This document shows positions 18,005 through 26,892 of a DNA stretch of 64,000 bases, one piece after another. Source of the DNA: Agaribacillus aureus (lineage in GTDB: Bacteria; Bacteroidota; Bacteroidia; Cytophagales; Cyclobacteriaceae). The position numbers and the translations under genes are program-made. The stretch is from the NCBI GenBank assembly GCA_030442055.1, contig JAUJEB010000001.1, positions 2,728,001 through 2,792,000 on the forward strand, read 5' to 3'. The notes under the pieces are model-generated. The model had not been told where the DNA came from. It did no database searches and was given only the letters and a program-made list of their open reading frames with translations. How positions within the stretch are numbered: position 1 is the first letter of the stretch; each line of letters starts with the position of its first letter.

Positions 18005-19543
18005 TCACATCCACTTGTCTGTGCTGCTCTCTACTTTATACAAAATATAATTCTGGAGTTGCAGGGCCAGCTCATAGCTAATATAGCTGAAAGAAAAATT
18101 TCTGCCCGCTGAATAAAGATCCAGGGCTGCCAGGTTTTTTCTTTTTTGAAAAGGACTTTGACTTAACCTGACAGCCTGTACCTTGCTGAGCCTGATCATT
18201 TTGTTTTGGTGAGAAAACACACCGTACTGAATTCTGACAACCTCTTCGGAAATGTAAAGCATCCATTTTTTGTAATAAACAATAGTGGCTGCCAATGCCA
18301 AAGGAAACCAGAGCAGAAAAAATGCACTGTAAGGCCCCCAAAAAAAGTAAGTAACAATTGCGAGTAAAACCGCCGGAAGCAGGCCAAAAAATAAAGTAGT
18401 CCTTTGAATAAAAAATTTACTCATCCGGTGGCGCGAATAATCAACCGCTGCCTGCTCACCAAAAATGAGGTCAATCAGTGCATTGACATGTTTCTGATAA
18501 CTACCCGGTACACTGATGGTCTTTTTTCTGCTAAGCTCATTGCTGGCCGCCGGGTACATACGAAATACAAACAATCCAAATATTTTTTTTATCAGATTGT
18601 CTCCCCAGGAAATGCTTTGAATTTTTCTTAATGTGGTTGACTGCTCATGCCTTTCCATCAATCCATATCGTTTTTTGATACCGTCACTGGTTTCTGTCAA
18701 CCGAAAGTTAAAATTCCTAAAAAATGTAATGCCTAATGACACAATCAGCGAAAGAATCAATGCTACAGCAATCAATAAACCTAACCTCCCTAGCCATTCG
18801 CTGCCAATAATACCTGTAAGCTGGTCGATCTTTTCATCCTCATCAAAATCCAGCTGTTCTTTCAACTGGGCGTAGGTGTTCCAAACAAAAGCTCCAAATA
18901 TGGCTATTGATCTTAAATGGTTCTGGGAAATACCTATTTTTATCAGATCGATGGGCTTCAGATGCAGCAGGGTCTTTTCCTTTCTTTTTTCATCCACATC
19001 CTCTTCCCTGTCACTGCCTGATTCCGCTATCCGTTTTTCCAGCGTGCCGGAGGGTGCCACCTTCTCTTTTCTGTCGAGAATATAATCTCGGAATTGCTTG
19101 GCCCTGTTTTCTTTCAACGCCTCCAGGTTGATCTCCTGTTTACTGGATCCCGCTGAATCAATTTGCAAAGTCAATACACCCAGTACCTGTTGTAAAATAT
19201 TTTGCTTAAAATTGATGGTCTGAACCTTATCAAAGGGAAGGCTTGTTTTGGTTCGATATAAAACACCTTCCTCAATAATGATCTCATCTCCCATTATATA
19301 ATAATAAAACCGCTGATAAGAGAGGTATGAAAATGAGATGTATATTAACACAATGACAGTAGCCAGCAGATAAATTTGCCAATCTTCCAGGGAAAACTTT
19401 CTTAGCGCGATAAAAATCGGAACCAGCGCTGCCCAGCCCTTTCGAAAAGTATTGTTGACAAATTTTAAAACAAAAATCACGATTGCCGCCCTGGACTGAC
19501 GGCTGGGAAGGGAAAAATCCGGGTCAGGCGTAATTGTGTTCAT
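18005..19543 (-). CDS. bacterial PH-domain membrane protein (YdbT-like)
   Basis: This 512-aa membrane protein has paired membrane segments at about 18-35 and 55-75, 245-285 and 385-425, each followed by a bPH_2 domain (about 75-140, 295-360 and 430-500). The third module contains MIRLSKVQAVRLSQSPFQKR, the YdbT/YdbS signature; the first contains LPFDKVQTINFKQNILQQ. Its start overlaps the end of the upstream PH gene by 20 bases. In Bacillus the YdbS-YdbT pair has been linked to resistance to some antimicrobial peptides, but the role here is unknown. Confidence 0.85.
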   Translation of the reverse strand: MNTITPDPDFSLPSRQSRAAIVIFVLKFVNNTFRKGWAALVPIFIALRKFSLEDWQIYLLATVIVLIYISFSYLSYQRFYYYIMGDEIIIEEGVLYRTKTSLPFDKVQTINFKQNILQQVLGVLTLQIDSAGSSKQEINLEALKENRAKQFRDYILDRKEKVAPSGTLEKRIAESGSDREEDVDEKRKEKTLLHLKPIDLIKIGISQNHLRSIAIFGAFVWNTYAQLKEQLDFDEDEKIDQLTGIIGSEWLGRLGLLIAVALILSLIVSLGITFFRNFNFRLTETSDGIKKRYGLMERHEQSTTLRKIQSISWGDNLIKKIFGLFVFRMYPAASNELSRKKTISVPGSYQKHVNALIDLIFGEQAAVDYSRHRMSKFFIQRTTLFFGLLPAVLLAIVTYFFWGPYSAFFLLWFPLALAATIVYYKKWMLYISEEVVRIQYGVFSHQNKMIRLSKVQAVRLSQSPFQKRKNLAALDLYSAGRNFSFSYISYELALQLQNYILYKVESSTDKWM

Positions 19544-20072
19544 TGATCTGATTTAAGAGAAACTCCTTAATACTTGCCGCCTCCTCTTTTTTAAGTCCGG
19601 GTAACTTTAAATCGCTACTTTGGCCGCCGGCGGTGAATATATTTAATTTGGCCAGCTTATAGCTTTTTTCCAATGGCCCCTGGCTAAGCTCACAATGCTG
19701 GATACGATTAAATGGCACCACAACAATGCTGGTCCAAAGCCATCCTTTCCGATAAACAATATCATGTTTGCGAAGGACATATCCTCTTAGCAGGAATTCC
19801 TTTCTCATGTATAATAGTGTTCCTACGTAGATCAATCCCCAGACACTCATAAAAATCATAAGGGTCGGGGTCCATGAAAAATCATTTTCAAGCAATAAGA
19901 AAAATCCCACCGCCAGCATAACAACTACAAAGAAAACCAAATGATTAATGATTTTGATCGTTAAGTATCTTGCATCAAGTTTTTGGAAATCCAAATCTTC
20001 GGTTGATGGCAATTCATGAATTTCAATTTGTTGATTTTCAAATAACATGTATTTGTCTCGTTTATCGGCCAA
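19524..20072 (-). CDS. bacterial PH-domain membrane protein (YdbS-like)
   Basis: This 182-aa protein has two membrane segments (about 43-63 and 70-88) followed by one bPH_2 domain containing VVPFNRIQHCELSQGPLEK, the conserved PH-loop motif. It is the small partner of the three-domain protein whose gene overlaps its 3' end. The pair should form an inner-membrane complex. About 250 bases with an inverted repeat separate it from the upstream HAD gene. Confidence 0.86.
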   Translation of the reverse strand: MADKRDKYMLFENQQIEIHELPSTEDLDFQKLDARYLTIKIINHLVFFVVVMLAVGFFLLLENDFSWTPTLMIFMSVWGLIYVGTLLYMRKEFLLRGYVLRKHDIVYRKGWLWTSIVVVPFNRIQHCELSQGPLEKSYKLAKLNIFTAGGQSSDLKLPGLKKEEAASIKEFLLNQINEHNYA

Positions 20073-20249
20073 TTGCCAATATTCATTCTAAATGTACCGG
20101 ATCCGGAAATTTATAGCAGGGGCCAGATAAGTGCTGGTTTTCTTGCGTAGTATCGCCGGATCTTCCATTTTACAAATTTAACAAATCCAGCTTTACCCAA
20201 CATAAAATTTACATTAACCGGTATTTCCATGCTGCGACCGGTGAGATGT

Positions 20250-20285
20250 TTACATGATGGTATGAACCGGCAAACCATCATGTAA
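20250..20285. repeat. 12-bp perfect inverted repeat
   Basis: TTACATGATGGT (20250-20261) and ACCATCATGTAA (20274-20285) are exact complements around a 12-base loop. The element lies 38 bases past the stop of the reverse-strand HAD gene. There is no U-run, so it is either a non-canonical terminator or a protein-binding or mRNA-stability element. Otherwise the 20073-20322 gap holds nothing I can name. Confidence 0.6.
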
Positions 20286-20322
20286 CCATAAAATTACTTT
20301 AGACAGGTAGCATTTCCAATTC

Positions 20323-20976
20323 CTAAAATATTGACTCAATGACCTCAATATTAAGCGCCGTAAAATCGTCAATTACTAAGTCTGTACTACTCAATTCATC
20401 CTTGCTGTGGGTGGTAGTAATGCCAATTACCTTTGCTCCTGCCTGCTTGGCAGACATTACTCCCGATAAGGAATCTTCAATCACCACACAGTTTTCCGGG
20501 TCATAGTGGATGGCGCTGGCTGTTTTAAGATAAATTTCGGGGTCTGGCTTGCCATGTTCAACATTGGAGTCATCCAAAATGGTTGTGAAGAATTTTCCCA
20601 TACCGGTTTGTTGCAACGTAAAGTCTACATTGGCCCGGGGAGCAGAAGTGGCTATCGCCCTGGTGATATCCTGGCTTTCAAGCATCTGCAGAAATGTTTC
20701 CAGCCCGGTTACCGGCTCGACAAACCCCTCGTATAACTGCCTGAAAAGCGCCTCCTTCTCATCGGCATATCGTTTCAGCTCCTCGCCGGTTACTTCGCCG
20801 TTAAACAGATTTGTAATCCAATCCTTATTTGTACGGCCATAAATGCGAGCCTTTAATTCTTCCTCGGTCAGGTTGTATCCATGTGATTGACAAAATTGGA
20901 TGAGTGCTTTTTTATGGTAAGGGTTGCTATCGATCAGAACCCCATCCATATCAAAAATTACTGCGAAATCTTTCAT
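20323..20976 (-). CDS. HAD-superfamily phosphatase, beta-phosphoglucomutase-like
   Basis: This 217-aa HAD hydrolase has DMDGVLIDSNP (9-19) as motif I, including the second catalytic aspartate. A helical cap domain follows (about 18-85). IATSAPR carries the motif II serine, and VIEDSLSGVMSAKQAG carries the motif IV acidic residue. It belongs to the beta-phosphoglucomutase/sugar-phosphatase subfamily; the substrate is not predictable. The open frame runs 54 codons further upstream into the rocD promoter and start, but alignment of motif I at residue 9 fixes the start at the ATG at 20976. It is divergent from rocD. Confidence 0.88.
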   Translation of the reverse strand: MKDFAVIFDMDGVLIDSNPYHKKALIQFCQSHGYNLTEEELKARIYGRTNKDWITNLFNGEVTGEELKRYADEKEALFRQLYEGFVEPVTGLETFLQMLESQDITRAIATSAPRANVDFTLQQTGMGKFFTTILDDSNVEHGKPDPEIYLKTASAIHYDPENCVVIEDSLSGVMSAKQAGAKVIGITTTHSKDELSSTDLVIDDFTALNIEVIESIF

Positions 20977-21142
20977 AAATATTTTTTGAACCTTAAATCC
21001 TGCTTTAAATTTAATAGGCCTGCAAAATAGAAAGTATTTTGATAAAACGCTGGCATTTGAGGTTATCTGCCAATTAATCTTTTCAGAATCAGGGCTTATT
21101 TTAGTAAATTTGTATTCGATTGTTTTTAGTAAACCCAAAAAA

Positions 21143-22387
21143 ATGATATCAACATTATCTTCTAGTAGCGAAGCTATTCAATTGGAGGAGCGATATGGAG
21201 CTCATAATTATCATCCCCTGCCTGTGGTATTATCTAAGGGAGAGGGTGTTTATGTCTGGGATGTAGAAGGTAAAAGATATTACGACTTTTTATCATCATA
21301 CAGCGCCGTCAATCAAGGACATTGCCACCCGCGCATTGTCAAAACACTGCAAGACCAGGCCAACACACTCACATTGACTTCCAGAGCATTTTACAATGAC
21401 GTGCTTGGAGTGTATGAAAAGTATATCACCGAATACTTTGGCTATGACAAGGTACTTCCCATGAATACCGGTGCCGAGGGAGTGGAAACGGCTATTAAAC
21501 TATGTAGAAAATGGGGCTACGAAAAAAAGGGGGTTCCTGAAAACAAGGCGCAGATTATTGTGTTTGAAAATAATTTTCACGGTCGCACCACTACCATTGT
21601 TTCTTTTTCCAGTGATCCCGATGCTAAAAACAACTATGGACCTTATACGCCGGGCTTTGTTAAAGTACCCTACAATAACGTAAAAGCCCTGGCTACCGCA
21701 TTGGAGGCCGAAAATATTGTAGGGGTCCTAGTTGAACCGATTCAGGGCGAAGCGGGGGTTTTTGTACCCGATGATGGCTTCCTCAAAAGTACTTATGCGC
21801 TGTGCCAGAAGCACAATGTCTTATTCATCGGTGACGAAATTCAAACAGGTATCGCCAGAACAGGTAGGTTGCTGGCCTGCGATTATGAAGGGGTGAAGCC
21901 AGACATTTTGATCTTAGGGAAAGCCATTTCCGGTGGTGTTTATCCCGTATCCGCGGTGTTGGCTGACAACCACATTATGGAAGTGATTAAACCCGGACAA
22001 CATGGAAGTACTTTCGGGGGTAATCCGCTAGGAAGTAAAGTAGCCATAACCGCTTTGGAAGTCGTAAAAGATGAAAAGCTGGCAGAAAATGCCTTTAAGC
22101 TGGGGACAATTTTCAGAGACAGAATGACCCAAGTTATTGATAAAGTAACCATTGTTAAGGCGGTGAGAGGAAAAGGACTACTTAATGCCATTGAAATTAA
22201 CGATACGCCAGATAGCTCGACGGCATGGGATATCTGTATGTCATTGAAAAATAATGAACTGCTGGCAAAGCCAACCCACGGCAACATCATTCGCTTTGCA
22301 CCTCCGCTGATCTTAACCGAAGAACAGCTTCATGAATGTTGTGACATTATTGAAAAGACGCTGTTGGACTTCAAAAAGCAGGCATAG
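21143..22387 (+). CDS. rocD: ornithine-oxo-acid transaminase
   Basis: This 414-aa fold-type I PLP enzyme of the class III aminotransferases converts ornithine and 2-oxoglutarate to glutamate semialdehyde and glutamate. [15 protein letters not shown] and [18 protein letters not shown] match ornithine aminotransferases. The PLP lysine is Lys260 in [11 protein letters not shown], and [12 protein letters not shown] precedes it. The frame starts at a TTG (21110), but the ATG at 21143 ([19 protein letters not shown]) gives the family N-terminus. The gene stands alone and serves arginine or ornithine breakdown to proline or glutamate. Confidence 0.93.
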   Translation: MISTLSSSSEAIQLEERYGAHNYHPLPVVLSKGEGVYVWDVEGKRYYDFLSSYSAVNQGHCHPRIVKTLQDQANTLTLTSRAFYNDVLGVYEKYITEYFGYDKVLPMNTGAEGVETAIKLCRKWGYEKKGVPENKAQIIVFENNFHGRTTTIVSFSSDPDAKNNYGPYTPGFVKVPYNNVKALATALEAENIVGVLVEPIQGEAGVFVPDDGFLKSTYALCQKHNVLFIGDEIQTGIARTGRLLACDYEGVKPDILILGKAISGGVYPVSAVLADNHIMEVIKPGQHGSTFGGNPLGSKVAITALEVVKDEKLAENAFKLGTIFRDRMTQVIDKVTIVKAVRGKGLLNAIEINDTPDSSTAWDICMSLKNNELLAKPTHGNIIRFAPPLILTEEQLHECCDIIEKTLLDFKKQA

Positions 22388-22395
22388 CCAAAACA

Positions 22396-22440
22396 CCGGC
22401 CGGTCATGAAATTCAAACCTGTGTTTAAATGACCTTCCGG
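22396..22440 (+). terminator. hairpin after rocD
   Basis: CCGGCCGGTCAT (22396-22407) pairs with ATGACCTTCCGG (22429-22440), with a 2x2 internal mismatch, starting 9 bases after the rocD stop. There is no U-run. The rest of the gap to icd (22441-22690) holds only a second palindrome at 22655. Confidence 0.4.
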
Positions 22441-22654
22441 TAATTTAGATAAAGTAATCCGGGACAATGGCAGCTCATCCTTTAGTATAATTCCTTCACA
22501 AACCATCAACCTTTATTCCCGCTGCTTAAATCGGGGGACCAGGTCCTGGTTGCTTATGCAATTTTTATATCCGCAACAATAATCGAGTACGCCGATCAGC
22601 TTTGTAAAAAAACTGGCACAGAATTCTGAACCTTTTCCTAGCCTTTGCGTTGTT

Positions 22655-22673
22655 ATAATAGTATTACTATTAT
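22655..22673. promoter_or_regulatory. 19-bp perfect palindrome upstream of icd
   Basis: ATAATAGTA-T-TACTATTAT is perfectly symmetric and ends 17 bases before the icd start codon. Its core TAGTATTACTA recurs in complementary form before the TPR gene at 25283. It could be a repressor or activator site or an mRNA hairpin at the ribosome site. Confidence 0.4.
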
Positions 22674-22690
22674 TCATAAATGTAAAGCTA

Positions 22691-24205
22691 ATGAAAAGTC
22701 CATCAATCCAATCCAACACCTCAAATATAAGTGAAGAGAAAGCTGTAAAAATAGCTGTAGCCAGGGGAGACGGAATAGGTCCTGAAATAATGGATGCCAC
22801 CTTAAAAATATTGGACGCCGCAGGAGCCGGGATCAAGCCGGAATTTATTGATGTGGGAAATGCTGTTTATTTATCGGGAAACTCATCGGGAATCACCGCC
22901 GATGCATGGGATGTCATCAGGAAAAACAAAATCATTTTAAAAAGTCCCATTACCACACCACAGGGCAAAGGATATAAAAGCTTGAATGTGACACTTCGAA
23001 AATCACTCGGACTTTTCGCCAATGTAAGACCTGTGATGTCATTATCTCCCTTTGTCCAGACACATTTTCCGGAAATGGACGTCGTGGTAATCCGTGAAAA
23101 CGAGGAAGACCTCTATGCGGGCATTGAGCATCAGCAAACAGAGGATGTAGTGCAGTGTCTGAAGTTAATCACCAGGCCCGGCTGTGAAAGAATAGTCCGT
23201 TATGCCTTCGAATATGCCCAGGCTTATGATCGAAGCAAGGTGACCTGCATGGTTAAAGACAACATCATGAAATTAACCGATGGACTCTTCCACAAAGTAT
23301 TTGATGAAATAGGCGCAGAATATCCCGAGATTAAGAAAGAGGTTCAGATCATCGATATCGCCACTGCGCGGTTGGCAAGCCGGCCGGAGGACTACGATGT
23401 AATTGTGACCTCCAATTTGTACGGAGACATTATTTCAGACGTAGCAGCTGAAATTGTAGGCTCAGTAGGCTTGGCGGGATCTGCGAATATAGGGACTGAG
23501 GTAGCCATGTTTGAAGCTATCCATGGCTCCGCACCTGACATAGCTGGTCTTAACCTCGCCAATCCCTCCGGCCTAATCAATGCCGCCGTCATGATGCTGG
23601 CCCACATCGGTCAGCAAACAGTAGCCGACCGGGTGAAAAATGCCTGGCTAGCCACCATTGAGCATGGTTATCACACCACCGATATTTTTACCCAGGGGCG
23701 AAGTACTAAAAAGGTGTCGACAGACGACTTTGCAGATCAGGTAATAGCACGATTGGGATCAGAACCTGAAAACCTCAAGAAAAGTGCATTAAGTAATGGA
23801 GAAGGGCGAATTACAATTCCTGATTATTCCAGAAAGTCTACGTCGAAAAAATTAGTAGGTATAGACGTTTTCCTGGATTGGCCGGAAAAAGACGCGAACA
23901 AACTTGGGAAAGCGCTGGATACCATGGGAATTTACAATATGAAGCTCAAAATGATCACTAACAGAGGCGTAAAGGTTTATCCCGATGGTATTCCGGAAAC
24001 ATTTTGTACAGACCACTGGAGATGCCGGTTTGTGTCCACAAAGGCCAAAATCGGTGGTGAAGAACCCATCTATCAGGAAATTAATTATGAGCAGGCAGTT
24101 GCCTTGTTATCCAAATTGAATAGCCATGGATTTGATGTTATAAAAACAGAAAACCTCTATGAATTTGATGGCAAGCGAGGATTCTCATTGGGACAAGGAG
24201 AATAG
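22691..24205 (+). CDS. icd: isocitrate dehydrogenase, Thermus-type with C-terminal extension
   Basis: This 504-aa beta-decarboxylating dehydrogenase oxidises isocitrate to 2-oxoglutarate in the TCA cycle. IAVARGDGIGPEIMDATLKI is the N-terminal signature, LNVTLRKSLGLFANVRPV the substrate loop, and VTSNLYGDIISDVAAEIVG the metal-binding loop. The last 150 residues (VGIDVFLDWPEKDANKLG...) are the extra domain found in Thermus thermophilus-type enzymes of about 496 aa. Those are NADP-dependent, but cofactor choice should be confirmed. It is followed by an intrinsic terminator. Confidence 0.92.
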   Translation: MKSPSIQSNTSNISEEKAVKIAVARGDGIGPEIMDATLKILDAAGAGIKPEFIDVGNAVYLSGNSSGITADAWDVIRKNKIILKSPITTPQGKGYKSLNVTLRKSLGLFANVRPVMSLSPFVQTHFPEMDVVVIRENEEDLYAGIEHQQTEDVVQCLKLITRPGCERIVRYAFEYAQAYDRSKVTCMVKDNIMKLTDGLFHKVFDEIGAEYPEIKKEVQIIDIATARLASRPEDYDVIVTSNLYGDIISDVAAEIVGSVGLAGSANIGTEVAMFEAIHGSAPDIAGLNLANPSGLINAAVMMLAHIGQQTVADRVKNAWLATIEHGYHTTDIFTQGRSTKKVSTDDFADQVIARLGSEPENLKKSALSNGEGRITIPDYSRKSTSKKLVGIDVFLDWPEKDANKLGKALDTMGIYNMKLKMITNRGVKVYPDGIPETFCTDHWRCRFVSTKAKIGGEEPIYQEINYEQAVALLSKLNSHGFDVIKTENLYEFDGKRGFSLGQGE

Positions 24206-24243
24206 ATGCCCTCATTTAACAAATCACATAGCACAAAACAAGG

Positions 24244-24269
24244 ACCAGGCCTAATAGTCTGGTTTTTTT
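24244..24269 (+). terminator. intrinsic terminator ending 3 bases before the yitT start
   Basis: ACCAG (24244-24248) and CTGGT (24259-24263) form a short stem followed by an uninterrupted run of seven T. It ends the icd transcript. Unusually, the ATG of the YitT gene begins at 24273, immediately after the T-run. Confidence 0.7.
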
Positions 24270-24272
24270 ATT

Positions 24273-25154
24273 ATGGTCAAAAAAGAGCATCAACCTATTG
24301 TTAAAAGAACCATTGTTGAATTACTTTGGATCATTGCAGGTGTATTTTCTGCGGGGTTTGGGCTTAAAAGCTTCCTGCTGCCGAACAACTTTATCGACGG
24401 CGGAGCTACCGGCATATCCCTGTTGATTGCGGAGACTACCGTACTTGATATTTCTTATGTGATCCTGGTCGTAAACATCCCCTTTATTACCATAGGCTAC
24501 CTGCAAATGAGCCGTAAGTTTGTCATTAAGACCGCCTGTGCCGTATCGGCCTTATCGCTTGTACTGGCTCTGATCAGATTTCCGATCATAACGGAAGATT
24601 TGCTGTTGGCTTCAGTGTTTGGTGGATTTTTCCTGGGAGCCGGCATCGGACTAAGCGTAAGAGGGGGATGCGTGATTGACGGTACTGAAATCCTGGCGCT
24701 CTTTTTTAGCAGAAGACTGAACATTTCAATGGGAGATATCATTATTATCATAAACGTGCTTATTTTCGGAGTGTCTGTATGGCTTCTGGGAACTGAAGCC
24801 GCATTGTATTCCATGCTGGCTTATTTTGTGGCTTCTAAAACCATGGATTTTATCATCCAGGGCATTGAAGAGTACCTGGGACTTACCATTATCTCTGAAT
24901 ACAGCGCGGACATAAAAACAGCTATCATCAAAGAAATGAATACCGGCGTGACCATTCTCCATGGAGAAGGAGGATATGGCGGCAAGGAAAGCACACCAAA
25001 AAAAATCGATATTCTGTACACAGTGGTCACCAGACTGGAGCTGCTGAAGGTGAACAGAATAGTTGATGACGCCGACCCAAAAGCCTTTGTGGTTATCCAA
25101 GGCGTCAGAGACGTCAAAGGGGGGATTTTAAGAAGGAGAACCTTGCCCCAGTAA
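24273..25154 (+). CDS. YitT family membrane protein (DUF161 + DUF2179)
   Basis: This 293-aa inner-membrane protein has about five or six membrane segments in residues 15-205, with the conserved FLLPNNFIDGGATGISLL loop near residue 33. A cytoplasmic DUF2179 domain follows (about 210-290), with TGVTILHGEGGYGGKE and FVVIQGVRDVKGG. The family is widespread and its function is unknown; the DUF2179 domain is suspected to bind small ligands. No start other than the ATG directly behind the icd terminator is plausible. Confidence 0.88.
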   Translation: MVKKEHQPIVKRTIVELLWIIAGVFSAGFGLKSFLLPNNFIDGGATGISLLIAETTVLDISYVILVVNIPFITIGYLQMSRKFVIKTACAVSALSLVLALIRFPIITEDLLLASVFGGFFLGAGIGLSVRGGCVIDGTEILALFFSRRLNISMGDIIIIINVLIFGVSVWLLGTEAALYSMLAYFVASKTMDFIIQGIEEYLGLTIISEYSADIKTAIIKEMNTGVTILHGEGGYGGKESTPKKIDILYTVVTRLELLKVNRIVDDADPKAFVVIQGVRDVKGGILRRRTLPQ

Positions 25155-25255
25155 TAAATCGTTTTTTGAGTTTAGCGTACGGATCGCAACGGTCTTATGA
25201 CTTTGTTTAAAAACAGGGCAAATAACGCAACCAATAATGTTTTTTTTCGTATATT

Positions 25256-25268
25256 ATAGTAATACTAT
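25256..25268. promoter_or_regulatory. 13-bp palindrome upstream of the TPR gene
   Basis: ATAGTA-A-TACTAT lies 14 bases before the start codon at 25283. Its core TAGTAATACTA is the exact complement of the core of the icd-upstream palindrome, so one protein may bind both. It is short and A/T-rich, so coincidence is possible. Confidence 0.3.
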
Positions 25269-25282
25269 CAATTAATAAAGTT

Positions 25283-25642
25283 ATGCACTTGTATAAAAAT
25301 GTATTGCTATTAATAATTATAATTTTTTCAGTGCCTAAAGGGTTTTCAAACCCGCCCAACGATTGGATCCGCACCGGTGAGGCTTATGCGGCACAATGGG
25401 ATTTCAATCAGGCCATCTTCTTTTTCTCTAAAGCAATTGAAGAAGATCCAAATTTAGTACCAGCCTATTTACACAGATACAGGGCTTATCTGATGATCAA
25501 CAAATATCAGGAAGCAAGGAATGATCTGCAAATGGCGTTGGTAATTGATCCTGAGTTTGTTAAAAACTTCATGGATAGAAAAAGGGTGGAAAAAAATGAC
25601 AGCAGGCATTATGCTATTCCTCCACCCAACCCGACACATTAA
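25283..25642 (+). CDS. small periplasmic TPR protein
   Basis: This 119-aa protein has a cleavable signal peptide (MHLYKNVLLLIIIIFSVPKGFS). Two TPR units follow: AYAAQWDFNQAIFFFSKAIEEDPN and AYLHRYRAYLMINKYQEARNDLQMALVIDPE. It should be a periplasmic protein-interaction module. It is the first gene of a close run with the SPFH lipoprotein and the small genes downstream; the next start codon is 25 bases after its stop. Confidence 0.75.
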   Translation: MHLYKNVLLLIIIIFSVPKGFSNPPNDWIRTGEAYAAQWDFNQAIFFFSKAIEEDPNLVPAYLHRYRAYLMINKYQEARNDLQMALVIDPEFVKNFMDRKRVEKNDSRHYAIPPPNPTH

Positions 25643-25667
25643 CTGTTCCAACTTAAATCACAATACT

Positions 25668-26453
25668 ATGAAAAAATACATCATTTTAATATTGCTGATC
25701 CAATTCATAATTACCTCCGGCTGTACGGTAGTAAGACAAGGCGAGGTAGGCGTAAAGCGTAAATTAGGAAAATTAAATGACAAAACTATTCAACCTGGGG
25801 TCGTAGCCTACAATCCCTTTTTAACGAAAGTCATTAAACTTCCTGTTCGCACGGTTAACCTTGAAATAACCTCTAATTTACCTTCAAAAGAAGGATTAAA
25901 TGTAGGGGCTATCATATCTATTCTTTATCGTATCAAACAGGAAAAGGCCCCCAGCATCATAGAAAATATTGGTCCTGCCTATGAGGAAGTAGTGATCACC
26001 AGTGTATTCCGGTCGGCTTCGGCTGATGTATGTTCCCGTTTTTTTGCTAAAGACATGCATACCGCCCAGCGGTCGACCATTGAAACGGAGATTACAAGTC
26101 AAATGTCGCACCTGTTAAATGACCGGGGTTTTGAAATAGAGGCGGTATTGTTGAAAACTATCCAGCTACCTCAGGGGCTCTCGCGGGCGGTAGAGGAAAA
26201 GCTGGAAGCAGAGCAAGATGCTCAACGCATGGAATTTTTGTTGCAAAGAGAGAGACTGGAAGCCCAACGCAAATTGGTGGAGGCAAAGGGTACACGTGAT
26301 GCACAAAAGATAATTTCCGAGGGGTTAAATAAGGAAATTTTGCAATGGCAAACTATTGAGGCCTTCAAAAAACTTTCCGAGTCACCTAATTCAAAGGTCA
26401 TCATCACTAACGGGAATACCCCGCTGCTTATGAATGAAATTGAAGGTAATTAA
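25668..26453 (+). CDS. prohibitin/SPFH-domain lipoprotein
   Basis: This 261-aa protein starts with a lipoprotein signal (MKKYIILILLIQFIITSGC, lipobox Cys19). An SPFH/prohibitin domain follows (about 22-190: GEVGVKRKLGKL, VISILYRIKQ, ITSQMSHLLNDRGFEIEAVLLK). A charged coiled coil follows (about 185-235, VEEKLEAEQDAQRMEFLLQRERLEAQRKL). Prohibitin-type proteins form large membrane-associated rings or scaffolds; a lipid anchor in place of a transmembrane helix is the variant seen here. The open frame runs upstream into the TPR gene, but the signal peptide fixes the start at 25668. Confidence 0.88.
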   Translation: MKKYIILILLIQFIITSGCTVVRQGEVGVKRKLGKLNDKTIQPGVVAYNPFLTKVIKLPVRTVNLEITSNLPSKEGLNVGAIISILYRIKQEKAPSIIENIGPAYEEVVITSVFRSASADVCSRFFAKDMHTAQRSTIETEITSQMSHLLNDRGFEIEAVLLKTIQLPQGLSRAVEEKLEAEQDAQRMEFLLQRERLEAQRKLVEAKGTRDAQKIISEGLNKEILQWQTIEAFKKLSESPNSKVIITNGNTPLLMNEIEGN

Positions 26454-26468
26454 TTTAAAACGTGTGAA

Positions 26469-26648
26469 ATGAGTAGTTTTCTAAATTATGCCAAAATACT
26501 AATCCAAAAAATGAGCTTTGATCGCCATTTGCTGAATAAAGAATACAGGAAGTGCCTGGGTTACCTTTCAAACCAGGAAAGAGAAGCGTTTAATACATGG
26601 CTGAAAAGTCAACCGTATTATTCCAAGGTAGAGTCGGGGAAGTATTGA
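26469..26648 (+). CDS. small hypothetical protein, 59 aa
   Basis: The frame from ATG at 26469 encodes MSSFLNYAKILIQKMSFDRH... and ends SKVESGKY. The sequence LNKEYRKCLGYLSNQEREAFNTW is helical and looks like a real small domain, though no family is recognised. It lies 15 bases after the SPFH gene and 16 bases before the next small gene, as expected in an operon. It is soluble and cytoplasmic as far as can be seen. Confidence 0.6.
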   Translation: MSSFLNYAKILIQKMSFDRHLLNKEYRKCLGYLSNQEREAFNTWLKSQPYYSKVESGKY

Positions 26649-26664
26649 ACAAAAGATCATAACT

Positions 26665-26892
26665 ATGATTTGGATAGTGATAATAGAAGATCCATGGCCT
26701 GACAAATATATCCCTATACTTGTCAGGTCTCAGGCTGAGGCGGTGACTCTTTGCGCAAAGCTTGATCATTTCGAGGTATTTACCAATGAGCATGCTGCGT
26801 TAGTGTTTGCATCACAGCTAAAGGAAAAATACCACGTGAAATCGATAAGGATATTTTATTCTGAAGGCCATTCAAAAAAAATTACGTCGTGA
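26665..26892 (+). CDS. hypothetical protein, 75 aa
   Basis: This protein has no signal peptide. It alternates strands and helices (MIWIVIIEDPWPDKYIPIL, then AVTLCAKLDHFEVFTNEHAA and KYHVKSIRIFYSE), like a small alpha/beta ferredoxin-type fold. Its TGA stop overlaps the GTG start of the LRR gene (GTGA, 26889-26892), so the two are translationally coupled. I do not recognise the family. Confidence 0.65.
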   Translation: MIWIVIIEDPWPDKYIPILVRSQAEAVTLCAKLDHFEVFTNEHAALVFASQLKEKYHVKSIRIFYSEGHSKKITS

